Assembly (NCBI RefSeq): GCF_001879715.1
Contig: NZ_MNBW01000010.1
Location: forward strand, 98,033 to 162,032
Direction of reading: 5' to 3'
DNA length: 64,000 nucleotides
Origin: Nioella nitratireducens
GTDB lineage: Bacteria > Pseudomonadota > Alphaproteobacteria > Rhodobacterales > Rhodobacteraceae
The translations under genes were made by a program, and so were the position numbers. The notes below the pieces were generated by a model. That model saw nothing but the letters and a program-made list of their open reading frames with translations. It was not told the DNA's origin and searched no databases. Of this stretch, positions 1-8,586 are shown one piece after another. How positions within the stretch are numbered: position 1 is the first letter of the stretch; every line of letters begins with the position of its first letter.

Positions 1-2
1 GC

Positions 3-959
3 TACGGCAATGCGGTGATCTGGAAGCCCGCCAACGCAACCCCCGCCAGCGCCGTTGCCCTGACCGAGATCATCAGCCGTCAGGACATTCCCAAGGGTCT
101 TTTCAACCTCGTCATGGGCGCAGGCCGCGACGTGGGCCAGCGGCTGGTCGAAAGCCCGCGCGTGAACGCGATTTCCTTCACCGGGTCTGTTCCGGTCGGA
201 CGCGGCATCGCCGCGGCTGCCGTGCAGAACTTCACCAAGATCCAGGCCGAGATGGGCTCCAAGAACGCTCTGGCCGTGATGGATGACGCAGATCTGGACC
301 TGGCCGTGACGCTGGCCCTTGGCGGCGCGTTTGGCGGCACCGGGCAGAAATGCACCGCGTCCTCGCGGCTTGTGGTGCATGAAGGCATCCACGACGCCTT
401 CGTTGAGAAGCTTGTGGCAGGGGCCAAGGCGATGAAGGTGGGTCATGCGTTGGCGCACGGCACCCAGATGGGGCCGGTCGTTAGCCAACAGCAGCTGGAC
501 GAAAACCTGGCCTATGTGGATCTGGGCAAGTCCGAGGGCGCTGAACTGGCCTGTGGCGGCCAGCGTCTGACCATGGAAACCGACGGCTATTTCATGTCGC
601 CCGGCGTCTTCCTGAACACGACCAACGCCATGCGCATCAACCGCGAGGAAATGTTCGCGCCGCTGACTTCGGTCATCAAGGTGGGCAGCTATGACGAGGC
701 GCTGGCGACGGTCAACGACACCAGGTTCGGCCTGACCTCGGGCATCGTCACCCGCAGCCTTGCCCGCGCCACCCATTTCCGCCGCAACGCCCGCACCGGC
801 GTCGTCACCGTCAACCTGCCCACGGCAGGCACCGATTACCACGTTCCCTTCGGCGGACGCGGCGACAGCAGCTATGGCCCGCGTGAACAGGGCCGCACAG
901 CGGCAGAGTTCTACACGACCGTGAAAACCGCCTACATCTCGGCAGGAACCCCGGCATGA
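3..959 (+). CDS. aldehyde dehydrogenase, C-terminal two thirds (5' end outside window)
   Basis: NAD(P)-dependent aldehyde dehydrogenase. The reading frame is open from base 3, so the N-terminus lies before the window. Visible are the cofactor-binding stretch ending in the SFTGSVPVGR glycine motif, the EMGSKN segment carrying the general-base glutamate, and the catalytic cysteine in GQKCTASSR. The sequence looks most like the alpha-ketoglutaric semialdehyde dehydrogenase (KGSADH/YcbD) branch, which finishes hydroxyproline or sugar-acid degradation by making 2-oxoglutarate. That substrate is inferred from resemblance. Its stop overlaps the start of the next gene (ATGA), so it is the upstream member of a translationally coupled operon with the dipeptidase and DUF3726 genes. 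Confidence 0.9.
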   Translation, partial: YGNAVIWKPANATPASAVALTEIISRQDIPKGLFNLVMGAGRDVGQRLVESPRVNAISFTGSVPVGRGIAAAAVQNFTKIQAEMGSKNALAVMDDADLDLAVTLALGGAFGGTGQKCTASSRLVVHEGIHDAFVEKLVAGAKAMKVGHALAHGTQMGPVVSQQQLDENLAYVDLGKSEGAELACGGQRLTMETDGYFMSPGVFLNTTNAMRINREEMFAPLTSVIKVGSYDEALATVNDTRFGLTSGIVTRSLARATHFRRNARTGVVTVNLPTAGTDYHVPFGGRGDSSYGPREQGRTAAEFYTTVKTAYISAGTPA

Positions 960-1936
960 CCTATCGTATCGACTGCCTGCAATACGCCAACTGGTCGGAA
1001 AAGATATTTCGCCAGATGCGCGAGGGGGGCGTCGATGCGGTGCACGTCACCATCGCCTATCACGAGATGTTTCGCGAAACCGTGCTGAATTTCGAACGCT
1101 GGAATCGTTGGTTCGAACAATTCCCAGACCTGATCATGAAGGGCCAGTGGGCCAGCGATATCGACATCGCCAAGGCCAATGGCCGCACCGCGATCTTCTT
1201 CGGCTTCCAGAACCCCAGCCCCATCGAGGACGATATCGGGCTGGTCGAGATCCTGCACACGCTCGGCGCGCGGTTCATGCAACTGAGCTATAACAACCAG
1301 TCGTTGCTGGCGACGGGCTGCTACGAGGCCGAAGACCCCGGCCTGACCCGCATGGGCCGCGAGGTTATCAGCGAAATGAACCGTGTCGGGCTGGTGGTGG
1401 ACATGAGCCATTCGGCGGACCGCTCGACCATCGAAGCGGCCGAGCAGTCCACCCGCCCCATCGCCATCACCCATGCCAACCTGCACAGCTGGCAGCCCGC
1501 CTTGCGCAACAAGCGCGACGACGTGGTGCGCGCAGTGACGGAAAACGGCGGCATGATGGGCTTTTCGCTCTACCCCCACCATCTGAAAGACAAATCCGCT
1601 TGCTCGGTCGAAAGTTTCTGCGCGATGGTCGCTGACGCCTGCGACCGCTTCGGCGTCGATCATTTCGGCATTGGCAGCGACCTGTGTCAGGACCAGCCCG
1701 ACAGCGTGGTCGAGTGGATGCGCACCGGGCGCTGGACCAAGGGCGTGGATTTCGGCGAAGGCTCTGCCGATGCGCCGGGCTTCCCGCCACAGCCCGACTG
1801 GTTCCGCGACAACCGCGATTTCGGGAATATCGAAGCAGGGCTGCGCGCCAAGGGCTTTGACGAGGCCGATATCGCCAAGCTCATGGGCGGCAACTGGTAT
1901 CGTTTTTTCGCGGAAAACTTCACCCCGCCTGCCTGA
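956..1936 (+). CDS. membrane dipeptidase, peptidase family M19
   Basis: Family M19 (renal dipeptidase-like) metallopeptidase of 326 residues. These TIM-barrel enzymes use two zinc ions to cleave dipeptides, often with a D-residue at the second position. Supporting segments are the VDMSHS stretch, the AITHANLH stretch with a metal-ligand histidine, and HFGIGSD near the C-terminus. The usual N-terminal HxD metal pair is not obvious. No signal peptide is seen, so it is probably cytoplasmic despite the family name. Its ATG overlaps the stop of the aldehyde dehydrogenase, pointing to a shared catabolic job, perhaps for a proline- or hydroxyproline-like compound (inference). Confidence 0.82.
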   Translation: MTYRIDCLQYANWSEKIFRQMREGGVDAVHVTIAYHEMFRETVLNFERWNRWFEQFPDLIMKGQWASDIDIAKANGRTAIFFGFQNPSPIEDDIGLVEILHTLGARFMQLSYNNQSLLATGCYEAEDPGLTRMGREVISEMNRVGLVVDMSHSADRSTIEAAEQSTRPIAITHANLHSWQPALRNKRDDVVRAVTENGGMMGFSLYPHHLKDKSACSVESFCAMVADACDRFGVDHFGIGSDLCQDQPDSVVEWMRTGRWTKGVDFGEGSADAPGFPPQPDWFRDNRDFGNIEAGLRAKGFDEADIAKLMGGNWYRFFAENFTPPA

Positions 1937-1975
1937 ACGCGGCATGATATGAATATGACGGCAGGAGGAGACCCC

Positions 1976-3670
1976 ATGGACCAGACGACCCACGCCACGA
2001 TCGCCCCGCGCGATCCACAGACGGTGATGACGCTGGCGCGGCTTGGCTCGTTCCACCAGTCGCGGTTGTCTTTCATGCGGGTGCTGCTGCGCCGCCTGAA
2101 ATCCGAACGTTGGACCTTCGACCGCCCGCGTTTCGACATCGACGATACCGGCGTGGGCGTCGCCGTCTATTCCGCGCATGGGCCAAAGCACAGCTATTCC
2201 CTGATCGCCTTCGCCAATGATTTGCCGCCCGAAAAACGCTCTGATCGGGTGATCGCCACCGAATGGGACGCGACCTTTACCCTTTACGACGGGGTGCCGT
2301 CCGACGCTGATATCGAGCGGCTGTCGCACAACATCCCGAAACAAGAGGCCGGCCGCGTCAGCGAGCGCGAGCTTTCCGTCAGCCGCGCCAACCGCTCTGT
2401 CCGACTGTGGGATGACGTGGTCGAAAGCCTCGCCGCCGGGCACCAACCCGATACCGCCCGCGTGACCGAGGTGGGCTATTTGATGCGCACGACCGCTGTC
2501 TACGGCTCTGGCAAACTGGGGGCCGCCGACCGCGAGGCCACCGCGGATCGCCCCGAATTTCAAGCCCCGTTCCAGATCGAGATGCTGAGCGTTTTCCTGA
2601 CCCGCGCCTTCGTCATGGACCTTGTCGAGCACATGGCCCAAAGGCGCGCCCCCGAGACAGCGGTGCCGCTCGACCCCGCCTTGCGCCGCCGCTTCGGGAT
2701 CGGAAATTCCACCGGCCTCGGAATGGCGCCTTACCTGATCAATCACCCAATCCTGCTGAACAACTGGATCGCCGCGCGGGAAGAGGCCCTGGCCCGCGTC
2801 CGCAGCCTGCCGCGCGCCCTGCCCGGCACCGCCGAGGCGTTCCGCGTCTTTGCCCGCCGCGCGCGGGCCAATGCCCATGCGTGGCAGTCCGAGCACCCGC
2901 TGCAACAGGAAAAACTGGCTGGCCTGCGCCGCGACATGGATATGCTGGCCACCCATCTCGCGGCTGCCGACCTCGACTCTGGGCAGCCGTGGAACCGGCT
3001 TTGGAACTGGGCTGAAACCACCCTCGGGCTGGAAGGGCAGGAACAACTCGCCTCGCTCCTGCTGGAACCCCATGGCGAGCTGGTCGATGGGCTGTCGGGC
3101 TGCATGGCCGCCGATGAAGCCGGGACCACCCGGATCGACGGAGCCATGCCGCGCGCCCGCCTGCTGGCACTGGTCGAGGACATCTACGGTTGGGCCCTGT
3201 CCATCGACTGGGACGCGCGCGACGCGCAGGCGCGGGTCTGGTACACCTCGGAAGAAAAGCTGGAACCCCGCCTTGGCGAGCGCTTCGAGGAAGAGATCGA
3301 ACCCTACGAACAGCCGCTCTGCCCCGGCCGCGATGCCGCGCGGATGAACGCCGACCTGATCGCCAGCGATGCCGCGACCGTGGCGGCGTTCCTGATGCGC
3401 CATCCCGAACACCGCCATATCGCACGCCGCACCCAGATCGCCGCCCGCTTCCCCTATGCCGAGATCCGCGACAACACGATTGCCGCCGACATGCTGCCCA
3501 TCGACCTGTTGCGCGCCAAGCTGTCCTTTTTCGGAGCCTGCCATTTCGACCCGCGCTCGGACCGGTGGGTGCGGATCAACATGTATCAAAACGCCCCCTT
3601 CCCCGCCGATCTGGCGGCGGGCGCCGCCGATGACTGGACCCTGCCGCAGCTTGAGGAGACAGCCCCATGA
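1976..3670 (+). CDS. uncharacterised protein of the dipeptidase/DUF3726 operon
   Basis: A 564-residue protein that I do not recognise. I chose the ATG at 1976 because an AGGAGGAG ribosome-binding site sits just upstream; an in-frame ATG at 1949 has none. No signal peptide or clear membrane segment is visible. It has many acidic and arginine residues, an SERELSVSRANRS segment near residue 125, and a WVRINMYQN segment near the C-terminus. It follows the dipeptidase by 39 bases and overlaps the DUF3726 gene by four (ATGA), so it belongs to the same operon and is probably cytoplasmic. Function unknown. Confidence 0.75.
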   Translation: MDQTTHATIAPRDPQTVMTLARLGSFHQSRLSFMRVLLRRLKSERWTFDRPRFDIDDTGVGVAVYSAHGPKHSYSLIAFANDLPPEKRSDRVIATEWDATFTLYDGVPSDADIERLSHNIPKQEAGRVSERELSVSRANRSVRLWDDVVESLAAGHQPDTARVTEVGYLMRTTAVYGSGKLGAADREATADRPEFQAPFQIEMLSVFLTRAFVMDLVEHMAQRRAPETAVPLDPALRRRFGIGNSTGLGMAPYLINHPILLNNWIAAREEALARVRSLPRALPGTAEAFRVFARRARANAHAWQSEHPLQQEKLAGLRRDMDMLATHLAAADLDSGQPWNRLWNWAETTLGLEGQEQLASLLLEPHGELVDGLSGCMAADEAGTTRIDGAMPRARLLALVEDIYGWALSIDWDARDAQARVWYTSEEKLEPRLGERFEEEIEPYEQPLCPGRDAARMNADLIASDAATVAAFLMRHPEHRHIARRTQIAARFPYAEIRDNTIAADMLPIDLLRAKLSFFGACHFDPRSDRWVRINMYQNAPFPADLAAGAADDWTLPQLEETAP

Positions 3671-4311
3671 CGCCCACATGGTCGCTCAACGAACTGGAGG
3701 CGCTGTCGCGCAAGGCCGCGCGCGGCGCGGGCTACAGCTGGGGCCTGTCGGAAGAGGCGGGCCGCGCCACCCGCTGGCTCTGCGCGCGCGGCCTCGCCGG
3801 GGCCGAGGCGCTGGTGCGGCTGCTCGACTGGCGTGACCTGCGCGACCATGACGCGACGGTGCCCATGCTGCACCCCCAGCATTGGCAAGCCGCGCCCAAG
3901 GGCACCTGCCCCATCGTCGCGGGCACCCTGCTCAGCGATGGCGTGGGCGAGGTCTCTCCCCTCGCGCTGCATCTGCAAGGCGTCCAAGAGCCACTGTTGC
4001 TGCTGCCCTTCGTGGCGTGGCGGGCCGAGGCGGCGGGCGATGCCCTGTCGGTCTCGTTCGACGGTCTGCGCTATGTCACACGACCCGATGGCCACCTGCT
4101 GCGCAGCGCCGAGGCCGGGTCAGCGCATGACGGGGTAGAGGTGTCGGCGGTCGCCGCCCCGCGCGGCACCCCGATAATGGCCCACACACGGGCCGAGGTC
4201 GCGCCCGAAACAATGCAGCGGCTCACCGCCTTCGCCACCCGCACCTACGCCCCGGCGACCGAGGCCAGCCGCCTTGCCGGTGCAGGCGCGGGCCTGTCGG
4301 ATAACGACTAG
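3667..4311 (+). CDS. DUF3726 family protein
   Basis: A 214-residue protein matching what I know of DUF3726: it opens with a serine/leucine-rich start, then RKAARGAGYSWGLSEEAGRA, followed by an ALVRLLDW segment. The family has no established biochemical role that I know of. It tends to sit with catabolic genes such as aldehyde dehydrogenases in Rhodobacterales, as here. The start overlaps the stop of the preceding unknown gene. The 3' end overlaps the convergent cueR stop by about three bases (CTAG), so no terminator separates the two transcripts. Confidence 0.75.
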   Translation: MTPTWSLNELEALSRKAARGAGYSWGLSEEAGRATRWLCARGLAGAEALVRLLDWRDLRDHDATVPMLHPQHWQAAPKGTCPIVAGTLLSDGVGEVSPLALHLQGVQEPLLLLPFVAWRAEAAGDALSVSFDGLRYVTRPDGHLLRSAEAGSAHDGVEVSAVAAPRGTPIMAHTRAEVAPETMQRLTAFATRTYAPATEASRLAGAGAGLSDND

Positions 4312-4727
4312 GCGTCGTCCGGGCCGCAACAGCTCTTCGCCCCCAGCACGTCCAGATCGGACAGGATCGGGCAATCGGGCCGGTCATCGCCCGCGCAGGC
4401 ATGGACCAGATGGGCCAGCGTTGCCCGCATGGATTGCAGTTGCGCAATCTTGTCGTCGATCTGGGTCAGATGCTCTTGGGCGATCCGCTTGACCGAGGCG
4501 CTTTCGCGCCCCTCGTCCTCATACAGCGCCAACAGCGCGCGGCAATCCTCGATGGTGAAGCCGAGCGCGCGGGCGCGCCCGAGGAACGCCAGTTTGTGCA
4601 GGTCGGTCTCCCGGAACGCGCGATAGCCATTTTCGCTGCGCAGGGGCCGGACCAGTCCGATATCCTCATAGTAGCGGATGGTCTTGGCAGGCAGGCCCGA
4701 CAGGCGCGAAACATCTCCGATATTCAT
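4308..4727 (-). CDS. cueR: CueR-type copper-responsive MerR regulator
   Basis: MerR-family activator that bends a long-spacer promoter when it binds Cu(I), switching on copper export. The N-terminal winged helix (NIGDVSRLSGLPAKTIRYYE) and dimerisation helix are typical. The C-terminal CAGDDRPDC segment supplies the two metal-binding cysteines spaced as in CueR, and CC follows near the end. I start at the MNIGDVS methionine, which matches CueR proteins and has AAAGGGA upstream. An in-frame ATG five codons earlier (4742) overlaps the copA stop. It lies directly downstream of copA on the same strand, so exporter and regulator are probably co-transcribed. Confidence 0.9.
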   Translation of the reverse strand: MNIGDVSRLSGLPAKTIRYYEDIGLVRPLRSENGYRAFRETDLHKLAFLGRARALGFTIEDCRALLALYEDEGRESASVKRIAQEHLTQIDDKIAQLQSMRATLAHLVHACAGDDRPDCPILSDLDVLGAKSCCGPDDA

Positions 4728-4738
4728 GGCGGTCCCTT

Positions 4739-7249
4739 TCATTCTGCCGCGACCGGGGCGGACGCGGTCGGGGCACCGCGCACCCGCGCGCCCTCGTCCA
4801 TCGCGGGCGCGATCCGGCGCAGCCGCAGCGCGTTGGTCAGCACGAAGACCGACGACAACGCCATCGCCCCGGCGGCAATGACCGGCGACAACAGCAACCC
4901 CAAGGCCGGGTACAGCGCGCCCGCCGCCAGCGGGATAAGCGCGGTGTTATAGGCAAAGGCCCAAAACAGGTTCTGCTTGATGTTGCGCATGGTGCGGGTC
5001 GAGACCTCGACCGCGTTGACCACCCCGCGCAGGTCGCCCGACATCAGCACCACGTCGGCGGCCTCGATCGCCACGTCCGTGCCGGTGCCGATGGCGATGC
5101 CCACATCCGCATGGGCCAGTGCTGGCGCATCGTTGATGCCGTCGCCCACGAAGGCCACCTGCCTGCCGCCCGCGCGCAACGTGTCCAGCGCGGCGACCTT
5201 GCCGTCGGGCAGCACCCCGGCGACAACGTGGTCGATCCCGGTTTCCGCAGCGATGGCGTCTGCCGTTTCGCGCTTGTCGCCGGTGATCATGGCGACCCTG
5301 AGGCCCTTGTCATGCAGGGCGGCAATGGCCGCGCGGCTGGCGGGTTTCACCGGGTCGGCCACGCCAATCACCGCCGCGATCCGGCCGTCGATGGCCGCGA
5401 ACAGCGCCGTGCGCCCACGGCTGGCGAGGTCGGTTTCCGCATCAGACAGCGCACCGGGGTCCACGCCCTCGCGCAACATCAGCCGGTCCGCGCCGACCAG
5501 AACCGCGCGGCCATCCACATTGGCCGTCACCCCATGGCCGGTGATCGACTGAAAGTCGCTGGCCCGCAACCGGCCCGCGCCTTCCGCGCGCGCCGCCCGC
5601 ACGATGGCCGCGGCAATCGGATGTTCCGACAGGTCTTCCACAGCGGCCACGCGGGCCAGCACATCGGCCCGGTCAAAACCCTCTGCCAGCACCAGATCGG
5701 TCAGTTCCGGGCGGCCCTCGGTCACGGTGCCGGTCTTGTCCAGCGCCACCACGTCAACCGAGGCCAGCCGTTGCAGCGCATCACCCTTGCGAAACAGCAC
5801 CCCCATTTCCGCCGCGCGACCCGTGCCCACCATGATCGAGGTCGGCGTCGCCAGCCCCATCGCACAGGGGCAGGCGATGATAAGAACCGAAACCCCGGCC
5901 ACCAGCGCCAGCGTCAGCGCGGGCGTCGGGCCGACAATCAGCCAGATCAGCACCGTCAGCACGGCGGCGGTCATCACGGCGGGCACGAACCACAGGGTGA
6001 TCTTGTCCACCAGTCCCTGGATCGGCAGCTTGGCACCCTGCGCCTCTTCCACCATGCGGATGATCTGGGCCAGCGTCGTCTCGGCCCCCACCCGCGTGGC
6101 CTTGAATTGCAGGCTGCCTGCTCCATTGACGGTCCCGCCCGTCACCTCATCTCCGTCGGTCTTTTCCACCGGCACAGGCTCGCCCGTGATCATGCTTTCA
6201 TCGACGTGAGAGCGGCCTTCCGTCACCTCGCCGTCCACGGCGATACGTTCGCCCGGACGCACCACCACCACATCGCCCAGCGCCAGCGCGTCGATCTCGA
6301 TCTCGATCGGTTCGCCATCACGCAAAACACGGGCGGTCTTGGCCTGCAACCCCAGCAATTTCTGGATCGCGGCGCCGGTGCGGCCCTTGGCGCGCGCCTC
6401 CAGATAGCGCCCGATCAGGATCAGCACGACGATCACGGCCGCCGCCTCGAAATAGACCGCGCGCACCGCTTCGGGCAGCAGCCCCGGCAGGAAGGTCGCC
6501 ACCACCGAATAGCCATAGGCCGCCCCAGTGCCGACGGCGACAAGGCTGTTCATGTCCGGCGCGCCCTTCAGCAACGCGGGAATGCCCTTGGCGTAGAACA
6601 CCCGCCCCGGCCCCACCAGCACGACCGTGGTCAGGAAGAACTGGATGATCCAGCTCGCCTCCTGCCCGATGCTGGCGTTGATCGCGTGATGGATGGCAGG
6701 GATCGCGTGGCCACCCATCTCCATCAGAAAGACCGGCAGCGCAAACACCGCGGCGAAGGCCGTCCGGCGGGCCAGCCCCCGCGCCTCTTCTTCCTTGCGG
6801 CTGGCGCGGTCCTCGGTCGCGTGGTCCGTGGCCACTGTCGCCGGATAGCCAATATCGGTGCTGGCCCGGATCAGGTCGCCGACGCTGACCGCGCCCTCGG
6901 CAAAGGTCACCGTGGCCGTTTCCGCCGCAAGGTTGACACTCACCTCCAGCACCCCCGGCACCGCCTCCAACGCCTTGTCCACCCGACCCACGCAAGACGC
7001 ACAGGACATCGACTCGACGCTCAGCGTCACGGTTTCGGTGCGGGCGGGATAGCCCAGATCGTCAAGCGCCTGAACCGCCTCGGTCAACCGCCCTGGACCG
7101 TCCAGCGTCATCCGGGCCTGTTCCGTGGCAAGATTTACCGCCACGTCCGACACGCCCGGCAGCGCGGCAAGGCCGCGCTCGACCCGCCCCACGCAGGATG
7201 CGCAACTCATGCCCTCGACTTGAAGGGTTGCGGTTTGTGTCTCTGCCAT
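4739..7249 (-). CDS. copA: copper-exporting P1B-type ATPase CopA
   Basis: Inner-membrane Cu(I) pump of 836 residues that drives copper from cytoplasm to periplasm with ATP. Two N-terminal heavy-metal-associated domains carry MSCASC (cysteines 16/19 and 83/86). The membrane copper-binding CPC is at residues 460-462. The phosphorylated aspartate is D504 in DKTGT. TGEP in the actuator, SEHP in the nucleotide domain and [10 protein letters not shown] in the hinge are all intact. The protein looks full length and functional. It is divergent from copZ, and its own promoter carries a CueR-type dyad at 7286-7316, so expression should follow cytoplasmic copper. cueR follows downstream. Confidence 0.97.
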   Translation of the reverse strand: MAETQTATLQVEGMSCASCVGRVERGLAALPGVSDVAVNLATEQARMTLDGPGRLTEAVQALDDLGYPARTETVTLSVESMSCASCVGRVDKALEAVPGVLEVSVNLAAETATVTFAEGAVSVGDLIRASTDIGYPATVATDHATEDRASRKEEEARGLARRTAFAAVFALPVFLMEMGGHAIPAIHHAINASIGQEASWIIQFFLTTVVLVGPGRVFYAKGIPALLKGAPDMNSLVAVGTGAAYGYSVVATFLPGLLPEAVRAVYFEAAAVIVVLILIGRYLEARAKGRTGAAIQKLLGLQAKTARVLRDGEPIEIEIDALALGDVVVVRPGERIAVDGEVTEGRSHVDESMITGEPVPVEKTDGDEVTGGTVNGAGSLQFKATRVGAETTLAQIIRMVEEAQGAKLPIQGLVDKITLWFVPAVMTAAVLTVLIWLIVGPTPALTLALVAGVSVLIIACPCAMGLATPTSIMVGTGRAAEMGVLFRKGDALQRLASVDVVALDKTGTVTEGRPELTDLVLAEGFDRADVLARVAAVEDLSEHPIAAAIVRAARAEGAGRLRASDFQSITGHGVTANVDGRAVLVGADRLMLREGVDPGALSDAETDLASRGRTALFAAIDGRIAAVIGVADPVKPASRAAIAALHDKGLRVAMITGDKRETADAIAAETGIDHVVAGVLPDGKVAALDTLRAGGRQVAFVGDGINDAPALAHADVGIAIGTGTDVAIEAADVVLMSGDLRGVVNAVEVSTRTMRNIKQNLFWAFAYNTALIPLAAGALYPALGLLLSPVIAAGAMALSSVFVLTNALRLRRIAPAMDEGARVRGAPTASAPVAAE

Positions 7250-7285
7250 GGCGGTCTCCGGTCGTCTTTGGTCCGATATGGGAGG

Positions 7286-7316
7286 TATATGGGGCTTCCA
7301 GTTACTGGAGGGTCAA
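7286..7316 (-). promoter_or_regulatory. CueR-type promoter for copA
   Basis: On the minus strand TTGACC (7311-7316) is followed by a 19-base spacer holding the imperfect dyad CTCCAGTAACTGGAAG and then CATATA (7286-7291). A 19-base spacer with a central dyad reading ..CCAG..CTGGAAG is the hallmark of MerR/CueR-activated promoters, as at E. coli copA. It lies about 40 bases before the copA start. Confidence 0.8.
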
Positions 7317-7352
7317 GGGAGGACGTAAGATTAATTTCGCTCGTCCCTGTTC

Positions 7353-7383
7353 TTGACCTTCCAGTTGGGGGAAACCCTACCTG
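7353..7383 (+). promoter_or_regulatory. CueR-type promoter for copZ
   Basis: On the plus strand TTGACC (7353-7358) precedes a 19-base spacer beginning TTCCAGTTGGGGGAA and a weak -10 at TACCTG (7378-7383). The CTTGACCTTCCAG start is nearly the same as the copA copy read on the other strand (CTTGACCCTCCAG), so one regulator probably serves both divergent genes. It lies about 35 bases before the copZ start. Confidence 0.7.
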
Positions 7384-7416
7384 ACAGGGCGGATCATCGA
7401 AAAAAGGAGTCCTGTC

Positions 7417-7614
7417 ATGAAATTCACTGTCCCCGACATGAGCTGTGGCCATTGCGTTGCCGCGATTGAAAAGGCCGTGGCCGCCGCCGGACCGGGCCTT
7501 GGCGTGGCCTGCGATCTGGAAAGCAAGACCGTTGCCCTGGCCGGCTTCACCTCGACCGACGCCGCGCAAGAGGTTTTGCGCAAAGCGGGGTACGAGGCGA
7601 CCCCGGCCGCCTGA
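7417..7614 (+). CDS. copZ: copper chaperone CopZ (heavy-metal-associated domain)
   Basis: A 65-residue single-domain protein that carries Cu(I) in the cytoplasm and hands it to CopA. The MSCGHC motif near residue 8 supplies the two copper-binding cysteines. The beta-alpha-beta-beta-alpha-beta order fits Atx1/CopZ folds. An AAAGGAG ribosome-binding site precedes the ATG. It is transcribed divergently from copA with its own CueR-type promoter. Confidence 0.93.
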   Translation: MKFTVPDMSCGHCVAAIEKAVAAAGPGLGVACDLESKTVALAGFTSTDAAQEVLRKAGYEATPAA

Positions 7615-7706
7615 TCCCGCGGGTTCTTGCCCAAAGGTTAAGCCGCCTTTGGCCGGATTAACCACACCCGGTCCGGTTTCGGGGGGCCGGGCCAGCGGCC
7701 AAACCG

Positions 7707-7756
7707 GTGTACGGGGGGTGCACCGGGGGTGTACGGGGGGTGTACCGGGGGCGACA
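7707..7756. repeat. 11-bp-period GTGTAC array, copy 1
   Basis: GTGTAC or close variants begin at 7707 (GTGTAC), 7718 (GTGCAC), 7729 (GTGTAC), 7740 (GTGTAC) and, degenerate, 7751 (GCGACA), separated by G-rich pentamers. The 11-base step puts each palindromic hexamer on the same face of the helix, as in a cooperative protein-binding array. It lies about 90 bases before the DUF4177 gene. A near copy is found at 37637. Confidence 0.85.
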
Positions 7757-7847
7757 CACCCGTTTCGCCGTGACCGGCAGGGCTTTTACACCCCACGGTT
7801 TAGTCGTTAATGTCCCCCCTGACACGAGATCGAAGGCAGTTTTCGAC

Positions 7848-8249
7848 ATGGCCCATTATGAATACAAGGTGGTCCCCGCCCCCGAAAAAGGGGTGAAAGC
7901 CAAGGGCGTGAAACGCTCCGAAGACCGCCTTGCCCTCGCCTTGTCGCAGGTCATGAATGCGCTCGGCGCGGACGGCTGGGACTATGTCCGCGCCGACATC
8001 CTGCCAACCGAAACACGCTCTGGCCTGACCTCGAAACAGACGGTCTACCACACCCTTCTGGTCTTCCGCCGGGAACGGCAGGAAGCCGCCGATATGCCTG
8101 CCCCCGAACCAGACGTCCAGTCCGCCGAAACGGCCCTGCCCCCCGTCGAGCCAGACGTCAGCGAGGCCCCGTTGGACGACGCGCAAGACGTCCAAACGCC
8201 CGAGGAAGAGGCCCCGGACCTGCCACGCCGGGATGTCGCCGCGCAGTAG
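7848..8249 (+). CDS. DUF4177 domain protein
   Basis: A 133-residue protein. Residues 1-75 (MAHYEYKVVPAP... to TLLVFRRE) match the DUF4177 fold, a small alpha/beta domain with the conserved GWDYV segment. The remaining third is an acidic proline-rich tail with no visible fold. I start at ATG 7848 rather than at an upstream in-frame codon, because the upstream translation would run through the GTGTAC repeat array. Function is unknown in the family. The array before it may control its expression (inference). Confidence 0.8.
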   Translation: MAHYEYKVVPAPEKGVKAKGVKRSEDRLALALSQVMNALGADGWDYVRADILPTETRSGLTSKQTVYHTLLVFRRERQEAADMPAPEPDVQSAETALPPVEPDVSEAPLDDAQDVQTPEEEAPDLPRRDVAAQ

Positions 8250-8252
8250 TCG

Positions 8253-8510
8253 TCAGACCTGGACCACCAGCGCCAAGGCATGGATTTCACTCAACAAATC
8301 CTTGCCGATAGCATCGTGGACCGCGCGATGGCGGGCAATGCGGCTCATTTCATCCAACCCGTCCGCCGCGATCACGACGCGAAAATGGCTCTCGCCGCCA
8401 TCCTGATACCCGGCATGGCCACGATGGCTTTCGCTCTCGTCGATCACCTGCAAACGGCGCGGAGACAGGGCCGTTTCCAGACGGGTTCGTATTTTCTCTG
8501 CGCGGCTCAA
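8253..8510 (-). CDS. bolA: BolA family protein (TTG start)
   Basis: BolA-like protein of 85 residues. BolA proteins partner monothiol glutaredoxins in iron-sulfur and stress physiology. The core includes SHRGHAGYQDGGESHF, where the conserved histidine and the SHF stretch before the helix fit the family, then VVIAADG and HALAL. No ATG lies in the right place. A TTG at 8508-8510 is preceded by AGGAGG at good distance and gives the expected length, so I take it as the start. It is divergent from the J-domain gene. Confidence 0.88.
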   Translation of the reverse strand: MSRAEKIRTRLETALSPRRLQVIDESESHRGHAGYQDGGESHFRVVIAADGLDEMSRIARHRAVHDAIGKDLLSEIHALALVVQV

Positions 8511-8586
8511 CTTTCTGCCTCCTGACCTCTTCACTCCCCTGCGGAAAACACTAGACTGCCTGCTCCGAGTCGAGAAGGGATGACCC

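Noticed and set aside
932..3679. 915-residue open frame opposite the dipeptidase operon
   Set aside because: Antisense to three well-supported genes, with a repetitive Gly/His/Arg/Val composition typical of GC-rich shadow frames.
5111..7384. 757-residue open frame opposite copA
   Set aside because: Fully antisense to a gene with intact CopA motifs; rich in Arg, His and Gln with no family resemblance.
7707..7756. CRISPR array
   Set aside because: The unit is 11 bases with no unique spacers, so it does not fit CRISPR structure.
7707..7847. Upstream extension of the DUF4177 gene through the GTGTAC array
   Set aside because: The translated part is Gly/Arg-rich repeat sequence, and the conserved domain begins at ATG 7848.
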